A stretch of DNA of 44,972 bases from RGIG5612 sp045598285 (GCA_045598285.1 JAZLLU010000005.1:1-44972), one strand, 5' to 3'; numbered from the stretch's first letter, positions 13,308-22,832 are shown. Made by a program: numbers and translations. The notes: generated from the letters alone by a model not told the origin.

Positions 13308-15545
13308 ATGAACGAATACGGTCCAAATGGCAGAAGGAATAACGTAATCGGAAACGGCAGTCAAATAAATCGCCCTGTTAGGCCTGAACAAAGAAGACCT
13401 GCAAGACAATTTGCGCCACAAGAAGAATATCAATATAGAGAACGTCGCGTAAGTCAAACTATGCGAACACAATCTTCTAATGCACAACGAATGCCTTCTC
13501 AACATAGAAGTTACGAAAACCAATTCTATAATGACTACAACGATAGAGATTATCTACCAGATAAAAACTATGTCAGCAAAGATATGAATCGCAAGAAAAA
13601 ATACTCTAATATCGGACACGCAAATGTTAATGCTGGATACGATAGTGTTCCTGGAAGAATTCGCCAAAAAGAAAAAGATTTTGACGATTATAATTTTGAC
13701 TTGAATGAAGATTATTATTTTAATCCATCCTCACTTCAATCAAAAAACAACCAATCAGATTTTGATATGAATGATTTTGATGACTTTGATGAAGACGAAT
13801 TATTTGATTCATTTAATTTAGACGAATATGGCAACTTTATAGACGATGATTATGACGAACGAGAATATAATCGTGCACAAAGAAAAAGAAGAAAAAAACG
13901 CGATGATAACAACAAAAATAAAAAGTCAGATATCGTATGGCTAATACTTGCATGTTTTGAAGCTGCCCTTTCTTTGGCAATTATAGTATTACTTATAATT
14001 GTTGATATACTACCATTAGGTTGGTTTATATTAGCAATAGTCTTATTAGTTGCTATAGCTACAGGACTAATAATTACACAACTTAAAAAAATAAATCGAA
14101 ATAAAAAACTAAGAATCACTGGCAGAGTAATATGTATATTCATGTGTCTAGTGCTTCTTGTATCTGGTTACTATATATACTATACAAACAAATTAATTAA
14201 TTCTGTTTCCAAAGAAACAGGTTATACAATTAACCAAGTACATGTTGCGGTACTAGCTTCTGATAGCGCAGAATCTCTTAAAGATGTTAAAGATGAAACA
14301 TTCGGAACAATAAGTTCATTTAAGCCATTAATCTTAAATGAAGCAATGAAGGATTTCGAAAAACAAAGTGGTGGAAAATTAAAAACGCAAGATTACACAA
14401 ATGCAATAGAATTAATTGATTCACTCTACTCTAAAGAAATGCGTGTAATTATTTTTAATAACGATCTTAAAGGAGATATGGAAGATAAATACAAAGATTT
14501 CTCCGAAGAAGTTAAAATAATTTACACATTTAAGAGTAAAACAAAAATAAACATCAAATCAAATACTAACGTAGACGTTACAACACAACCGTTCTTATTC
14601 TTCATATCAGGAAATGATGAATATGGTGAATTGTCTGTAGGTGGACGAAGCGATGTAAATATGCTCGTTGCAGTTAATCCCGTTTCCCATGAAGTACTTT
14701 TAATAAGCGTTCCTAGAGATTATTACGTAACCTTCCCTGGAGTATCCGGAACGGCAAGAGATAAAATAACACATGCGGGAATCTATGGAATGGATACGCA
14801 ATGTGCAACCATGGCTGAATTATACGGTTACGATGTAGATTTTTACTGTTGCGTAAACTTCTCATCACTTATGGATATAGTAGATGCGGTTGGCGGTGTT
14901 GATATCGAAAACGAAATATCTTTTACAGCAGTATCAGGAGATTACTACGAAAAAGGCCCTATTCATCTTGATGGATATCGAGCATTGCAATACGTACGTG
15001 AACGTGATGCATTTATTGACGGAGACTTTGCAAGAGGCCGTCACCAACAACAAGTTATAGAAGCAATTATAGACAAATTACTTTCATCAACAGGCCTTAC
15101 AGTATATTCACAATTAGTAAATACCTTAGAGCGTGTATGTACAACAAATATGCCAAAAGAAAGTATCTCCGCACTTATTAAAAAACAATTAGCTGATGGA
15201 GGAAGTTGGAACATATCAAAGATACAAGCTGAAGGTGTACCAATGACGCAGCCTTCCTACGCTAGTGGTGGAATTGGCCTTTCCGTTGTAATGCCATATA
15301 CCGGATCAATTTCACTTGTAAAAGAAATTATGGGCCAACTTTATGCAGGAGAACCTGTACAAGCTCGCCAAATGAATGATAGTGATAACTGGTCATACAT
15401 AATTACACCTCTTCCAGTACCAGAAGAAGAGGAAGAGGAAGAAGATGAAGACGAATCCAAAGAGGAAGAATCTTCCGAAGAAAGCGAAGATGACACAGAA
15501 GAAGGCGGTGAAGAAGAAACCGAAGAAGGTGGCGAAGAAAACTAG
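13308..15545 (+). CDS. LytR-CpsA-Psr (LCP) family cell-wall protein with long charged ends
   Basis: 745 aa. Residues about 1-205 are cytoplasmic, rich in Arg/Asn/Asp/Tyr and low in complexity. Three transmembrane helices follow (about 207-232, 237-257, 272-292), with the rest outside. The LCP catalytic domain is about 440-610: GGRSDVNMLVAVNP, LISVPRDYYV (the arginine that binds the lipid pyrophosphate), VNFSSLMDIVDAVGGVDIE, and ALQYVRERDAF with GDFARGRHQQQ. LCP enzymes transfer undecaprenyl-linked polymers to peptidoglycan. The C-terminus (about 705-745) is almost purely Glu/Asp/Gly. The ATG has an AAAGGA ribosome-binding site. It is the only plus-strand gene in a 37-kb stretch, and has its own promoter and a bidirectional terminator. 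Confidence 0.92.
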   Translation: MNEYGPNGRRNNVIGNGSQINRPVRPEQRRPARQFAPQEEYQYRERRVSQTMRTQSSNAQRMPSQHRSYENQFYNDYNDRDYLPDKNYVSKDMNRKKKYSNIGHANVNAGYDSVPGRIRQKEKDFDDYNFDLNEDYYFNPSSLQSKNNQSDFDMNDFDDFDEDELFDSFNLDEYGNFIDDDYDEREYNRAQRKRRKKRDDNNKNKKSDIVWLILACFEAALSLAIIVLLIIVDILPLGWFILAIVLLVAIATGLIITQLKKINRNKKLRITGRVICIFMCLVLLVSGYYIYYTNKLINSVSKETGYTINQVHVAVLASDSAESLKDVKDETFGTISSFKPLILNEAMKDFEKQSGGKLKTQDYTNAIELIDSLYSKEMRVIIFNNDLKGDMEDKYKDFSEEVKIIYTFKSKTKINIKSNTNVDVTTQPFLFFISGNDEYGELSVGGRSDVNMLVAVNPVSHEVLLISVPRDYYVTFPGVSGTARDKITHAGIYGMDTQCATMAELYGYDVDFYCCVNFSSLMDIVDAVGGVDIENEISFTAVSGDYYEKGPIHLDGYRALQYVRERDAFIDGDFARGRHQQQVIEAIIDKLLSSTGLTVYSQLVNTLERVCTTNMPKESISALIKKQLADGGSWNISKIQAEGVPMTQPSYASGGIGLSVVMPYTGSISLVKEIMGQLYAGEPVQARQMNDSDNWSYIITPLPVPEEEEEEEDEDESKEEESSEESEDDTEEGGEEETEEGGEEN

Positions 15546-15569
15546 CATTAAATAATTAATAAGCAAATA

Positions 15570-15611
15570 AAAAACGGACTACTTTGAAAAATCAAAATAG
15601 TCCGTTTTATT
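15570..15611. terminator. Bidirectional intrinsic terminator
   Basis: Arms at 15571-15587 and 15592-15608 pair over 17 positions with one mismatch. T runs follow on both strands. It separates the convergent LCP and UroD-family genes. Confidence 0.9.
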
Positions 15612-15622
15612 ATACATAAAAA

Positions 15623-16669
15623 TTATTTTCTATTCATGTCCCTAACCAAATCTCTAATATAATAGAACTCGTTAGCAACATTAAAGAAAGCTTCAATATT
15701 ATCAAAATCAGTCAGTGGTGGAATATCACATCCCGAACTAATCCAGAAATTTTTGAATTTACGACACTCAGTTAAAAGATAATAAGTAGCCGATGCACAA
15801 ATCTGAGGTTTAGCAGCAATGAAAGCCTTTGCAGGCGAAACATTACCCATAACAATAATATCTTCAGGAGTCTTTTCCAAAACTTCTCTCATATTAATTG
15901 AATCTCCAAAATGATAAGCCTTGCAACCAAGTGCATAAATATCATCAAGTTGGAAAGGAACACCGTTACCGCAGTTGTGATAAATAAAAACGAAGTCATC
16001 ATCTTGTAATTCATCAACAATTTCTTTTACATATTGATGAGAAAATTCCTTAGCAATTTCAGGAGACAACACACCCGCTAAAGGCTCAGCAATAATAATT
16101 CCATCTGCTCCAACCTCTTTAAAAGCCTGAATATATTTTTTAATAAACTCCGTTGCTTTCTTAAGAAGAATATGAACCATCTCTGGCTCGTCATAACAAT
16201 TAACCATAGCCTCATTTACGTCCATAAGTCTTCCAGCAAGTGAGAAAGGTCCAACACACTCCGCAAAGAGAGGCTTGTCTCTAACAATTCTTCTAGCCTT
16301 AGCAATACCATCAATAACTTTAGCTGTTCTACCCGCTCCAATCTCAGGAACCTTCAAATTATTGGCATCCTCCACATTCTTAATAAGTTGGCCAATAATA
16401 GTCGGAATCTCATCAACAGAATAAACAGCATGAGCTCCAAAAGCTTCCGCTTCAACAGAAAGATCCATATAACCAATAGCTGCCGGCAAATCAAATTTAT
16501 CAGCAATCATTTTAATTCCAAGTGCTTGAAGTGTTGAACTTTGCACAAGCTCATTAGTTGTTACATATAACATCTGAACGGCCGGAAAAGCCAATATAGG
16601 AAGAGGTGGTTTCTTCTCTCTTAATCGCATAACCTCCATCCAATTAGTCATATTAGAATATTCACTCAT
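15623..16669 (-). CDS. MtaA/CmuA-type uroporphyrinogen-decarboxylase family protein
   Basis: A 348-aa TIM-barrel protein of the UroD superfamily. The zinc-ligand motif (His-x-Cys in IYHNCGNG) and the downstream cysteine in ISSGCDIPP mark it as the methylcobamide:CoM methyltransferase-like MtaA/CmuA branch, not true HemE. Substrate unknown; members act on corrinoid-bound methyl groups or related thiol alkylations. The ATG has a GAGGGA ribosome-binding site. It follows the GGGtGRT gene by 17 bases and is the last gene of the guaB-containing run. No corrinoid protein is present nearby. Confidence 0.85.
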   Translation of the reverse strand: MSEYSNMTNWMEVMRLREKKPPLPILAFPAVQMLYVTTNELVQSSTLQALGIKMIADKFDLPAAIGYMDLSVEAEAFGAHAVYSVDEIPTIIGQLIKNVEDANNLKVPEIGAGRTAKVIDGIAKARRIVRDKPLFAECVGPFSLAGRLMDVNEAMVNCYDEPEMVHILLKKATEFIKKYIQAFKEVGADGIIIAEPLAGVLSPEIAKEFSHQYVKEIVDELQDDDFVFIYHNCGNGVPFQLDDIYALGCKAYHFGDSINMREVLEKTPEDIIVMGNVSPAKAFIAAKPQICASATYYLLTECRKFKNFWISSGCDIPPLTDFDNIEAFFNVANEFYYIRDLVRDMNRK

Positions 16670-16686
16670 AAAAATCCCTCGCTGTA

Positions 16687-17688
16687 TTATTTATTCATAC
16701 ACTCGGCAACTGCAACTGCAACCGCAACAGTTGCACCAACCATAGGATTGTTGCCCATGCCAATAAGCCCCATCATCTCAACATGTGCCGGAACAGAAGA
16801 ACTGCCAGCAAATTGAGCATCAGAATGCATACGTCCCATAGTATCAGTCATACCATAAGAAGCTGGGCCCGCAGCCATATTATCTGGATGAAGTGTACGG
16901 CCCGTACCACCACCAGAAGCAACGCTGAAATATTTTTTACCCATCTCTATGCACTCTTTTTTATAAGTACCTGCAACAGGATGTTGAAAACGTGTAGGGT
17001 TAGTTGAATTACCAGTAATAGAAACATCAACCCCCTCTTTATGCATAATAGCAACGCCTTCTTGAACATCATTTGCGCCATAGCAATTTACACTGCCCCT
17101 TACGCCTTCAGAATAAGAAGTACGAGCAATTTCTTTAAGCTCACCCGTTGCATAATCATACTCAGTTTGAACATAAGTAAAACCATTAATTCTAGAAATA
17201 ATTTTAGCAGCATCTTTTCCAAGACCATTTAAAATAATTCTTAAAGGTTTTTGTCTAACTTTATTAGCCTTTTCAGCAATGCCAATTGCACCTTCTGCAG
17301 CTGCAAAACTTTCATGGCCAGCTAAGAAAGCAAAGCACTCCGTTTCTTCTTCAAGAAGCATCTTGCCAAGATTACCATGTCCAAGGCCAACTTTTCTTTG
17401 GTCGGCAACGCTACCAGGAATGCAAAAAGCTTGAAGGCCTTCACCTAATGTAGCCGCAATATCAGCTGCTCTAGTTTGACCTTTCTTAATAGCTAAAGCC
17501 GCACCAACAGTGTAAGCCCAGCAGGCATTCTCAAAACAAATAGGTTGGATAGCACGAACCTGCGCATAAATATCAAGTCCCTTATCCTTCGTAATTTTTT
17601 CAGCTTCTTCTAAAGAGGAGATGCCGTTTTCATTAAGTAACTTATTGATTTGATCAATACGTCTTTCATAAGATTCAAATAATGCCAT
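16687..17688 (-). CDS. GGGtGRT family protein
   Basis: 333 aa, the family's standard size. The name-giving motif is intact in SVASGGGTGRTLHPDNMAAG. Other conserved parts are the RRIDQINKLLNENGISSLEE N-terminus, the cysteine in CFENACWAYTVGAALAI, LAGHESFAAAEGAIGIAEKA, and NSTNPTRFQHPVAGTY. The biochemical role of this family is, as far as I know, uncharacterised. It is often next to a NifU-like scaffold gene, as here (15 bases downstream of one), which suggests an iron-sulfur or redox enzyme partner. The ATG has AAGGAGGAGAG upstream. No transmembrane part. Confidence 0.9.
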   Translation of the reverse strand: MALFESYERRIDQINKLLNENGISSLEEAEKITKDKGLDIYAQVRAIQPICFENACWAYTVGAALAIKKGQTRAADIAATLGEGLQAFCIPGSVADQRKVGLGHGNLGKMLLEEETECFAFLAGHESFAAAEGAIGIAEKANKVRQKPLRIILNGLGKDAAKIISRINGFTYVQTEYDYATGELKEIARTSYSEGVRGSVNCYGANDVQEGVAIMHKEGVDVSITGNSTNPTRFQHPVAGTYKKECIEMGKKYFSVASGGGTGRTLHPDNMAAGPASYGMTDTMGRMHSDAQFAGSSSVPAHVEMMGLIGMGNNPMVGATVAVAVAVAECMNK

Positions 17689-17703
17689 TTTCTCTCCTCC
17701 TTC

Positions 17704-18396
17704 CTAATTAGCCCTAGGGTCGATAAGCTTCGCCGCATCACCAACTCTACCATACTGACCTTTAGCTTTATCCCAAGCAGTATTAGGATCATCGCCTTTT
17801 TTAATAAAGTCAGCCATCTTACCTAAACTTACAAATTTATATCCAATAATTTCATCATTTTCATCAAGAGCAATATCCGTAACATATCCTTCAGTCATCT
17901 CTAAATATCTAGGACCCTTTTCCAAAGTTCCATACATAGTACCAATCTGGCTTCTCATACCTTTTCCTAAATCCTCTAAACCAGCGCCAATAGGAAGACC
18001 ACCTTCAGAAAAAGCAGTTTGACTTCTGCCATAAACAATCTGTAAGAAAAGCTCTCTCATAGCAGTGTTAATAGCATCACAAACAAGATCCGTATTTAAT
18101 GCTTCCAAAATAGTCTTTCCCGGAAGAATTTCAGAAGCCATAGCAGCCGAATGCGTCATTCCAGAGCAACCTAATGTTTCTACAAGAGCTTCTTGAATAA
18201 TTCCATCCTTAACATTAAGTGTAAGTTTGCAAGCACCTTGCTGAGGTGCACACCAACCAATACCATGCGTAAGTCCGTTAACATCTTTGACTTCTTTAAC
18301 CTTTGTCCATTTTCCTTCCTGAGGAATAGGAGCCGGTCCATGATTTGCACCACTTTTAACTGGGCACATATTCTCTACTTCTACTGAATAAATCAT
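17704..18396 (-). CDS. NifU-like iron-sulfur cluster assembly scaffold protein
   Basis: A 230-aa IscU/NifU N-terminal-like protein. Candidate cluster cysteines are in GWCAPQQGACKL, VETLGCSGMTHSA and TDLVCDAIN. The last two match the IscU positions in spacing and surroundings. It is longer than IscU (about 130 aa): the C-terminal 90 residues (EMTEGYVTDIALDENDEIIG to the end) are specific to the GGGtGRT-linked subgroup. This suggests a dedicated scaffold for one client, not general Fe-S assembly. Strong AGGAGG site before the ATG. It follows dut by 15 bases and precedes the GGGtGRT gene. Confidence 0.88.
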   Translation of the reverse strand: MIYSVEVENMCPVKSGANHGPAPIPQEGKWTKVKEVKDVNGLTHGIGWCAPQQGACKLTLNVKDGIIQEALVETLGCSGMTHSAAMASEILPGKTILEALNTDLVCDAINTAMRELFLQIVYGRSQTAFSEGGLPIGAGLEDLGKGMRSQIGTMYGTLEKGPRYLEMTEGYVTDIALDENDEIIGYKFVSLGKMADFIKKGDDPNTAWDKAKGQYGRVGDAAKLIDPRAN

Positions 18397-18411
18397 AAAA
18401 TCCTCCTCAAT

Positions 18412-18855
18412 CTATTTTCTGCCTGTGCTTCCAAAACCATTCTCGCCACGTTTTGTACACTCAAGCTCATCAACGACATTCCAATTAGCCGCAACAAAAG
18501 GAGTAATAACAAGCTGAGCAATTCTTTCACCATTTTCAATTACTTGCGGCACATCAGATTGATTATACAAAGGAACCATAATTTCTCCCCTGTAATCAGC
18601 ATCAATTACGCCAACTTTATTAGCCGGAGCTAAACCTTTTTTTGTAGCCAATCCACTTCTAGCAAAAACGAGCCCAACATACTCCGCCGGAATTTCCATA
18701 GCAATTCCAATATGAAAAAGGTGGCTCTTTCCAGGCAAAATAGTAACTGGCTCATCTAAACAAGCATAAAGATCAGCCCCCGCACTATCAGCGCTCCCAT
18801 AAGAAGGAAGAGTTGCTCTTTCATCTAGAATTTTTATGTTAATGTCCTTAATCAT
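18412..18855 (-). CDS. dut: dUTP pyrophosphatase (trimeric dUTPase)
   Basis: Dut hydrolyses dUTP to dUMP, keeping uracil out of DNA and feeding dTMP synthesis. At 147 aa it has all five motifs: AGADLYA, FARSGLATKKGL, GVIDADYRGEI, GERIAQLVI, and the C-terminal RGENGFGSTGRK arm that closes over the active site. There is no clear ribosome-binding site. The ATG is four bases past the upstream stop, so it is likely coupled. Sits inside the guaB run. Confidence 0.96.
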   Translation of the reverse strand: MIKDINIKILDERATLPSYGSADSAGADLYACLDEPVTILPGKSHLFHIGIAMEIPAEYVGLVFARSGLATKKGLAPANKVGVIDADYRGEIMVPLYNQSDVPQVIENGERIAQLVITPFVAANWNVVDELECTKRGENGFGSTGRK

Positions 18856-18859
18856 AAGC

Positions 18860-19309
18860 TTAAATCACACTCGTTTCTATAATCTTAACAATATTTTCAA
18901 GTCCTGCTTTATCATCGTCATCAAATCTAGAAAAATCAGGGCTATCAATATCTAATACGCCCCAAACCTTTCCATCTTTGTGAATAGGAATAACTATTTC
19001 CGAATTGGAACATGAATCGCAAGCAATATGTCCGTCAAAAGAATGAACATCTCTAACAACTAAAGTTTCATCCTTAAAAACGGCAGTTCCGCAAACACCT
19101 TTTCCAATTTCAATTTCAACACAAGCAGCCTTACCTTGGAAAGGACCTAATACTAGTTTACCATCATTTATTATATAAAATCCAACCCAATTTAGTCTAT
19201 CAAGATTCTCATATATTATAGCAGAAATATTAGCTAAATTCGAAATAAGATGTGGGATATCATCTACTACAGCCTCTATGCTTTTTGAAAGCAATCTATA
19301 ATCAACCAT
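18860..19309 (-). CDS. msrC: GAF-domain free methionine-R-sulfoxide reductase
   Basis: 149 aa from the ATG at 19309 (AGGTG five bases upstream); a GTG at 19315 is the alternative. It is a single GAF domain of the fRMsr type: LNWVGFYIINDGKLVLGPFQ, three cysteines in GKAACVEIEIGKGVCG and HIACDSCSNSEIVIP, and VWGVLDIDSPDFSRF. fRMsr reduces free methionine-R-sulfoxide through these cysteines. Here an extra cysteine occurs (ACDSC). It lies between guaB and dut in one operon. Confidence 0.88.
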   Translation of the reverse strand: MVDYRLLSKSIEAVVDDIPHLISNLANISAIIYENLDRLNWVGFYIINDGKLVLGPFQGKAACVEIEIGKGVCGTAVFKDETLVVRDVHSFDGHIACDSCSNSEIVIPIHKDGKVWGVLDIDSPDFSRFDDDDKAGLENIVKIIETSVI

Positions 19310-19317
19310 ATCCACAC

Positions 19318-20829
19318 CTATTTATTTATATAAGATGAAGTTTGATCTTTTTTAATAACATCATGTGCTCCACCCTCAACAATACTAGTTGCAGAGACAA
19401 GCGTAAGTTTAGCTTTCTTTTGAAGTTCCGGAATACTCATAGCGCCACAATTGCACATAGTAGATTTAACCTTGTTAAGCGAAATCGCAACATTATCTTT
19501 TAAACTACCAGCATAAGGAACGTAAGAATCAACGCCTTCTTCAAATGAAAGTTTTGAATCACCGCCCAAGTCATACCTTTGCCAATTTCTAGCTCTTGCA
19601 GAACCTTCGCCCCAATACTCTTTATAATAAGTACCATTTAAGCTAACCTTGTTAGAAGGACTTTCATCAAATCTAGCGAAGTATCTACCAAGCATAAGAA
19701 AATCAGCACCCATAGCAAGCGCAAGAGTCATATGATGATCATAAACAATGCCACCATCAGAGCAAACAGGAATATACACACCCGTTTCTTCAAAATATTT
19801 ATTTCTTGCATCGCAAACATCAATCAAAGCAGTTGCCTGTCCACGACCAATACCTTTTGTCTCTCTTGTGATACAAATAGAGCCGCCACCAATACCAACT
19901 TTTACAAAGTCAGCACCGCAATCAGCAAGGAATCTAAAACCATCAGCATCAACAACATTTCCAGCGCCAACTTTTACACTGTCGCCATACTCGCTTCTAA
20001 TCCAATCAATAGTAAATTTTTGCCAATCAGAAAAACCTTCCGAAGAATCAATACACAAAACATCTGCCCCAGCTTCGATAAGTGCAGGCACTCTGTCCTT
20101 ATAATCTCTTGTATTAATACCAGCACCAACAACATATCTTTTATGTTCATCAAGAAGCTCATTAGGATTTTGTTTGTGAGAATCATAATCTTTTCTAAAA
20201 ACCATATTAACAAGTCTTCCATCCTCGCTAATAATTGGAAGAGAATTAAGTTTGTGATCCCAAATAATATCATTTGCTTCAGTGAGCGAAGTACCCTCTT
20301 TAGCCCAAACAAGTTTTTCCATCGGAGTCATAAAAGAGGCAACTTTTTCCTCAGGACTCATTCTAGAAACCCTGTAATCTCTGCTAGTAACAATGCCAAC
20401 AAGCTTTCCATCAGCGCTACCATCTTCGGTAACCGCAATTGTTGAATGGCCCGTTGCAGCAGTTATATCAAGCACTTTTCCAAGTGTATCGTCCGGTTTA
20501 ACATTAGAATCGCTCACTACAAAACCAGCCTTATAAGACTTAGCCTTTTTAACCATAGCCGCTTCATCTTCAATAGATTGCGAACCATAAATAAAAGAGA
20601 CGCCACCTTCAGTTGCAAGTGCAACCGCGAGAGCATCTCCTGAAACTGACTGCATAATAGCAGATACAAGCGGAATATTAAGTGTAATGGCGCTTTCTTC
20701 ACCTTTTTTGAATTTAACAAGAGGCGTTTTAAGGCTCACATTATCCGGAATGCATTCGCTTGAAGAATGACCCGGAATCAAAAGATATTCGTTAAATGTG
20801 TGAGAAGGTTCATTGATATATGTTGACAT
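19318..20829 (-). CDS. guaB: IMP dehydrogenase
   Basis: GuaB oxidises IMP to XMP with NAD, the committed step to GMP. 503 aa: a TIM barrel split by a CBS pair (about residues 110-225). The catalytic loop is KVGIGGGSICITRETKGIGR, with the active-site cysteine in SICIT, and the flap holds the NWQRYDLGG arginine and tyrosine. The GGGSICITRE version of the loop, with a GRGQATA follow-on, resembles the eukaryotic/protist-like branch of IMPDH more than the Bacillus GPGSICTTR version. The ATG has an AAGGAG site. It is probably the first gene of guaB-msrC-dut-nifU-GGGtGRT-mtaA. A TATAAT box lies upstream, with no well-spaced -35. Confidence 0.94.
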   Translation of the reverse strand: MSTYINEPSHTFNEYLLIPGHSSSECIPDNVSLKTPLVKFKKGEESAITLNIPLVSAIMQSVSGDALAVALATEGGVSFIYGSQSIEDEAAMVKKAKSYKAGFVVSDSNVKPDDTLGKVLDITAATGHSTIAVTEDGSADGKLVGIVTSRDYRVSRMSPEEKVASFMTPMEKLVWAKEGTSLTEANDIIWDHKLNSLPIISEDGRLVNMVFRKDYDSHKQNPNELLDEHKRYVVGAGINTRDYKDRVPALIEAGADVLCIDSSEGFSDWQKFTIDWIRSEYGDSVKVGAGNVVDADGFRFLADCGADFVKVGIGGGSICITRETKGIGRGQATALIDVCDARNKYFEETGVYIPVCSDGGIVYDHHMTLALAMGADFLMLGRYFARFDESPSNKVSLNGTYYKEYWGEGSARARNWQRYDLGGDSKLSFEEGVDSYVPYAGSLKDNVAISLNKVKSTMCNCGAMSIPELQKKAKLTLVSATSIVEGGAHDVIKKDQTSSYINK

Positions 20830-20930
20830 AATTTTTCTCCTTATTTTAATTTAAATTATAGAAAATCTATCAAAAACTAACCCGCATGTCAATACAAAAA
20901 ACAAATAAAAGTAAAAACATTTAATCCTTA

Positions 20931-22832
20931 CTATTTAAGCGCAATAAGCGAGTTTGCTTTTATTAACTCATCATTAGCAACAACGCCCTTAAGAATCAAC
21001 TCTTCTACTCCATCAACATCATGAATATAAATAAAATCGTACCCCTCTTTAGCTAGACGATCCTTAAGAATCTTAGAAAGTTTTGCTAATGCTTCTTGGT
21101 CATGTTCCGCAGCTTTTTCATATAAATCCAATTCTTCTATATTACTAGCCATAAAAGTATTATCATAGCAGACATTCTTTATATATCCTAAAGACCCAAT
21201 ACGTTCATAAAAACAAGTTTCATGAAGAAGAGAATTTTTTCTGTAAGGCCCTTTCAAAACCAAATAAACTTTTGCAGGATTTTTTGTTGAAAAATTATTT
21301 GTTTGCAAATCACTAGCAATCTTTTGATCAATGTTAAGAGCAATTTCTTTAGCACTTTGTAATTTACTATTTTTTTGATAATTCTTTTTCCATAATCCAA
21401 ATGATACAAAAGTTGTGATTAGAAGAGCTATCGAAACCGCAACAACAATAATTCTTGTAATAAACCTATTAACATAAATTTCCCCACTTAACGCCTTAAT
21501 TCTTGGAAACTCAAAAGTTTTAATTGAACTTGCAAATCTCATAAAAAGATAGCCATAAAGCATAAACAAAAGTAATCTGGAATATCTAAGAATTGAAGCA
21601 AAATAATTAGAGAAAGTATTTAGGTATCCAACATAAAAAATTACACTTACCACAAAAACGCCAAGCATAACAATAAGCATTTCTTTTTTCTCAATATCTT
21701 TTGCAATAAAAGTAATTAATAAATCAATAACAATAAACGCAATAAAAAATACTAAAAGCGGAATCTTTCCCCAAGATAAAATAACTTCATTAAAAATACT
21801 TATTGTGCTTTTAGTAATTGCAAACGCAAAAATATCAGCGTACTCACCTGAGCCTTTAACATTTATTAAAAGTTGCCATGAACAAAAAGAAACAAAGATA
21901 GCCAAAGCGCAAACAATCATTGCAACAATTTGATTTTTAATTAATTTTCTATTTTTATTAAACAACCTAATAGCTAAAGCAATCAAGAAAATTACACTAG
22001 CAAACAAAGCACCCGTATTTTTTATACAAGGCAAAACAAACAAAGCAAGCGCAAACTTAATAGTTTCAAAAAGACTATTAAACGGTTTATTTACACTAAG
22101 AAACAAAGCATACCCTGCCACAGTTCCTAAAATCATATCAATAAAAAGAGTCACATAATAATATGCCAAATCTCCGCCCATTTCTGATGCCCCATAAGTC
22201 AAAACGCAAGGCATAAGAATAATAATCGCAACAATAGGAGCAAATATCGCCCACATTTTCCAAGTAACATTCTTTAGTGCGCTAATAACCAAAGCAAAGC
22301 CAAATAAAATCATAGAAATAAAAGGAGCCGCATCAAAATAAGTTGACGAAACACTAGCAAAAAAGTATCCAAGAAGTGGCATACCAGGAGGATAAGATTG
22401 CATCTCAGGATAAAAAAGTGCACTCTTTCCAATTTGCAAATCGCCAATATAAAACATAGCCTTTGGAGATGCACCCCAAAGTCTAAGTTCATCCCAAAGA
22501 CTAGGACGAAGGTTATAAGCAAAAATAATTACTGCAATAGAAATCCCGATAAAAATAGCAATAGCAGGAGTAAAATAATACTTAAAGAAATTCTTTTTTA
22601 GGTCATCAGATCTGAAAAATAAAACAGCGCCCATAACAATTAATTCTATAAGCGCTGCATAAACAAAAAATCTTCCAATATGAAGAAAATTAAGACAATA
22701 AAAAATATAAAGAACAACAATCGTTCCAAAAAAAACTATTGGTAAACACTCTTCAGTTTTACGTTTAGAAACAATCGCTAACCCCATAGAAGCCAGAATT
22801 ATTCCTAAAAGAATAATAACTATCGAAAGCAT
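20931..22832 (-). CDS. Polytopic membrane protein, GT-C-like, function unknown
   Basis: 633 aa from the ATG at 22832. About 12-13 hydrophobic helices fill residues 1-480, and a soluble domain of about 130 residues follows at the C-terminus (from LNIDQKIASDLQTNN). A loop after the fourth helix contains RPSLWDELRLWGASPKAMFY with acidic residues, like the catalytic first loop of GT-C glycosyltransferases and PMT/ArnT-type proteins. A surface-polymer glycosyltransferase is therefore plausible but unproven. There is no ribosome-binding site. A TATAAT ends six bases before the ATG, so the mRNA may be leaderless. The promoter lies right after and partly within the groEL terminator. Confidence 0.7.
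   Translation of the reverse strand: MLSIVIILLGIILASMGLAIVSKRKTEECLPIVFFGTIVVLYIFYCLNFLHIGRFFVYAALIELIVMGAVLFFRSDDLKKNFFKYYFTPAIAIFIGISIAVIIFAYNLRPSLWDELRLWGASPKAMFYIGDLQIGKSALFYPEMQSYPPGMPLLGYFFASVSSTYFDAAPFISMILFGFALVISALKNVTWKMWAIFAPIVAIIILMPCVLTYGASEMGGDLAYYYVTLFIDMILGTVAGYALFLSVNKPFNSLFETIKFALALFVLPCIKNTGALFASVIFLIALAIRLFNKNRKLIKNQIVAMIVCALAIFVSFCSWQLLINVKGSGEYADIFAFAITKSTISIFNEVILSWGKIPLLVFFIAFIVIDLLITFIAKDIEKKEMLIVMLGVFVVSVIFYVGYLNTFSNYFASILRYSRLLLFMLYGYLFMRFASSIKTFEFPRIKALSGEIYVNRFITRIIVVAVSIALLITTFVSFGLWKKNYQKNSKLQSAKEIALNIDQKIASDLQTNNFSTKNPAKVYLVLKGPYRKNSLLHETCFYERIGSLGYIKNVCYDNTFMASNIEELDLYEKAAEHDQEALAKLSKILKDRLAKEGYDFIYIHDVDGVEELILKGVVANDELIKANSLIALK

Noticed and set aside
15623..16669. 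Uroporphyrinogen decarboxylase HemE
   Set aside because: The YHNCGNG and SSGCDIPP zinc-ligand motifs belong to the MtaA/CmuA branch; no haem genes nearby.
19732..20445. Plus-strand open frame of 237 residues opposite guaB
   Set aside because: Antisense to a clear guaB with no ribosome-binding site; Asn/Ser/Ile-rich shadow translation.
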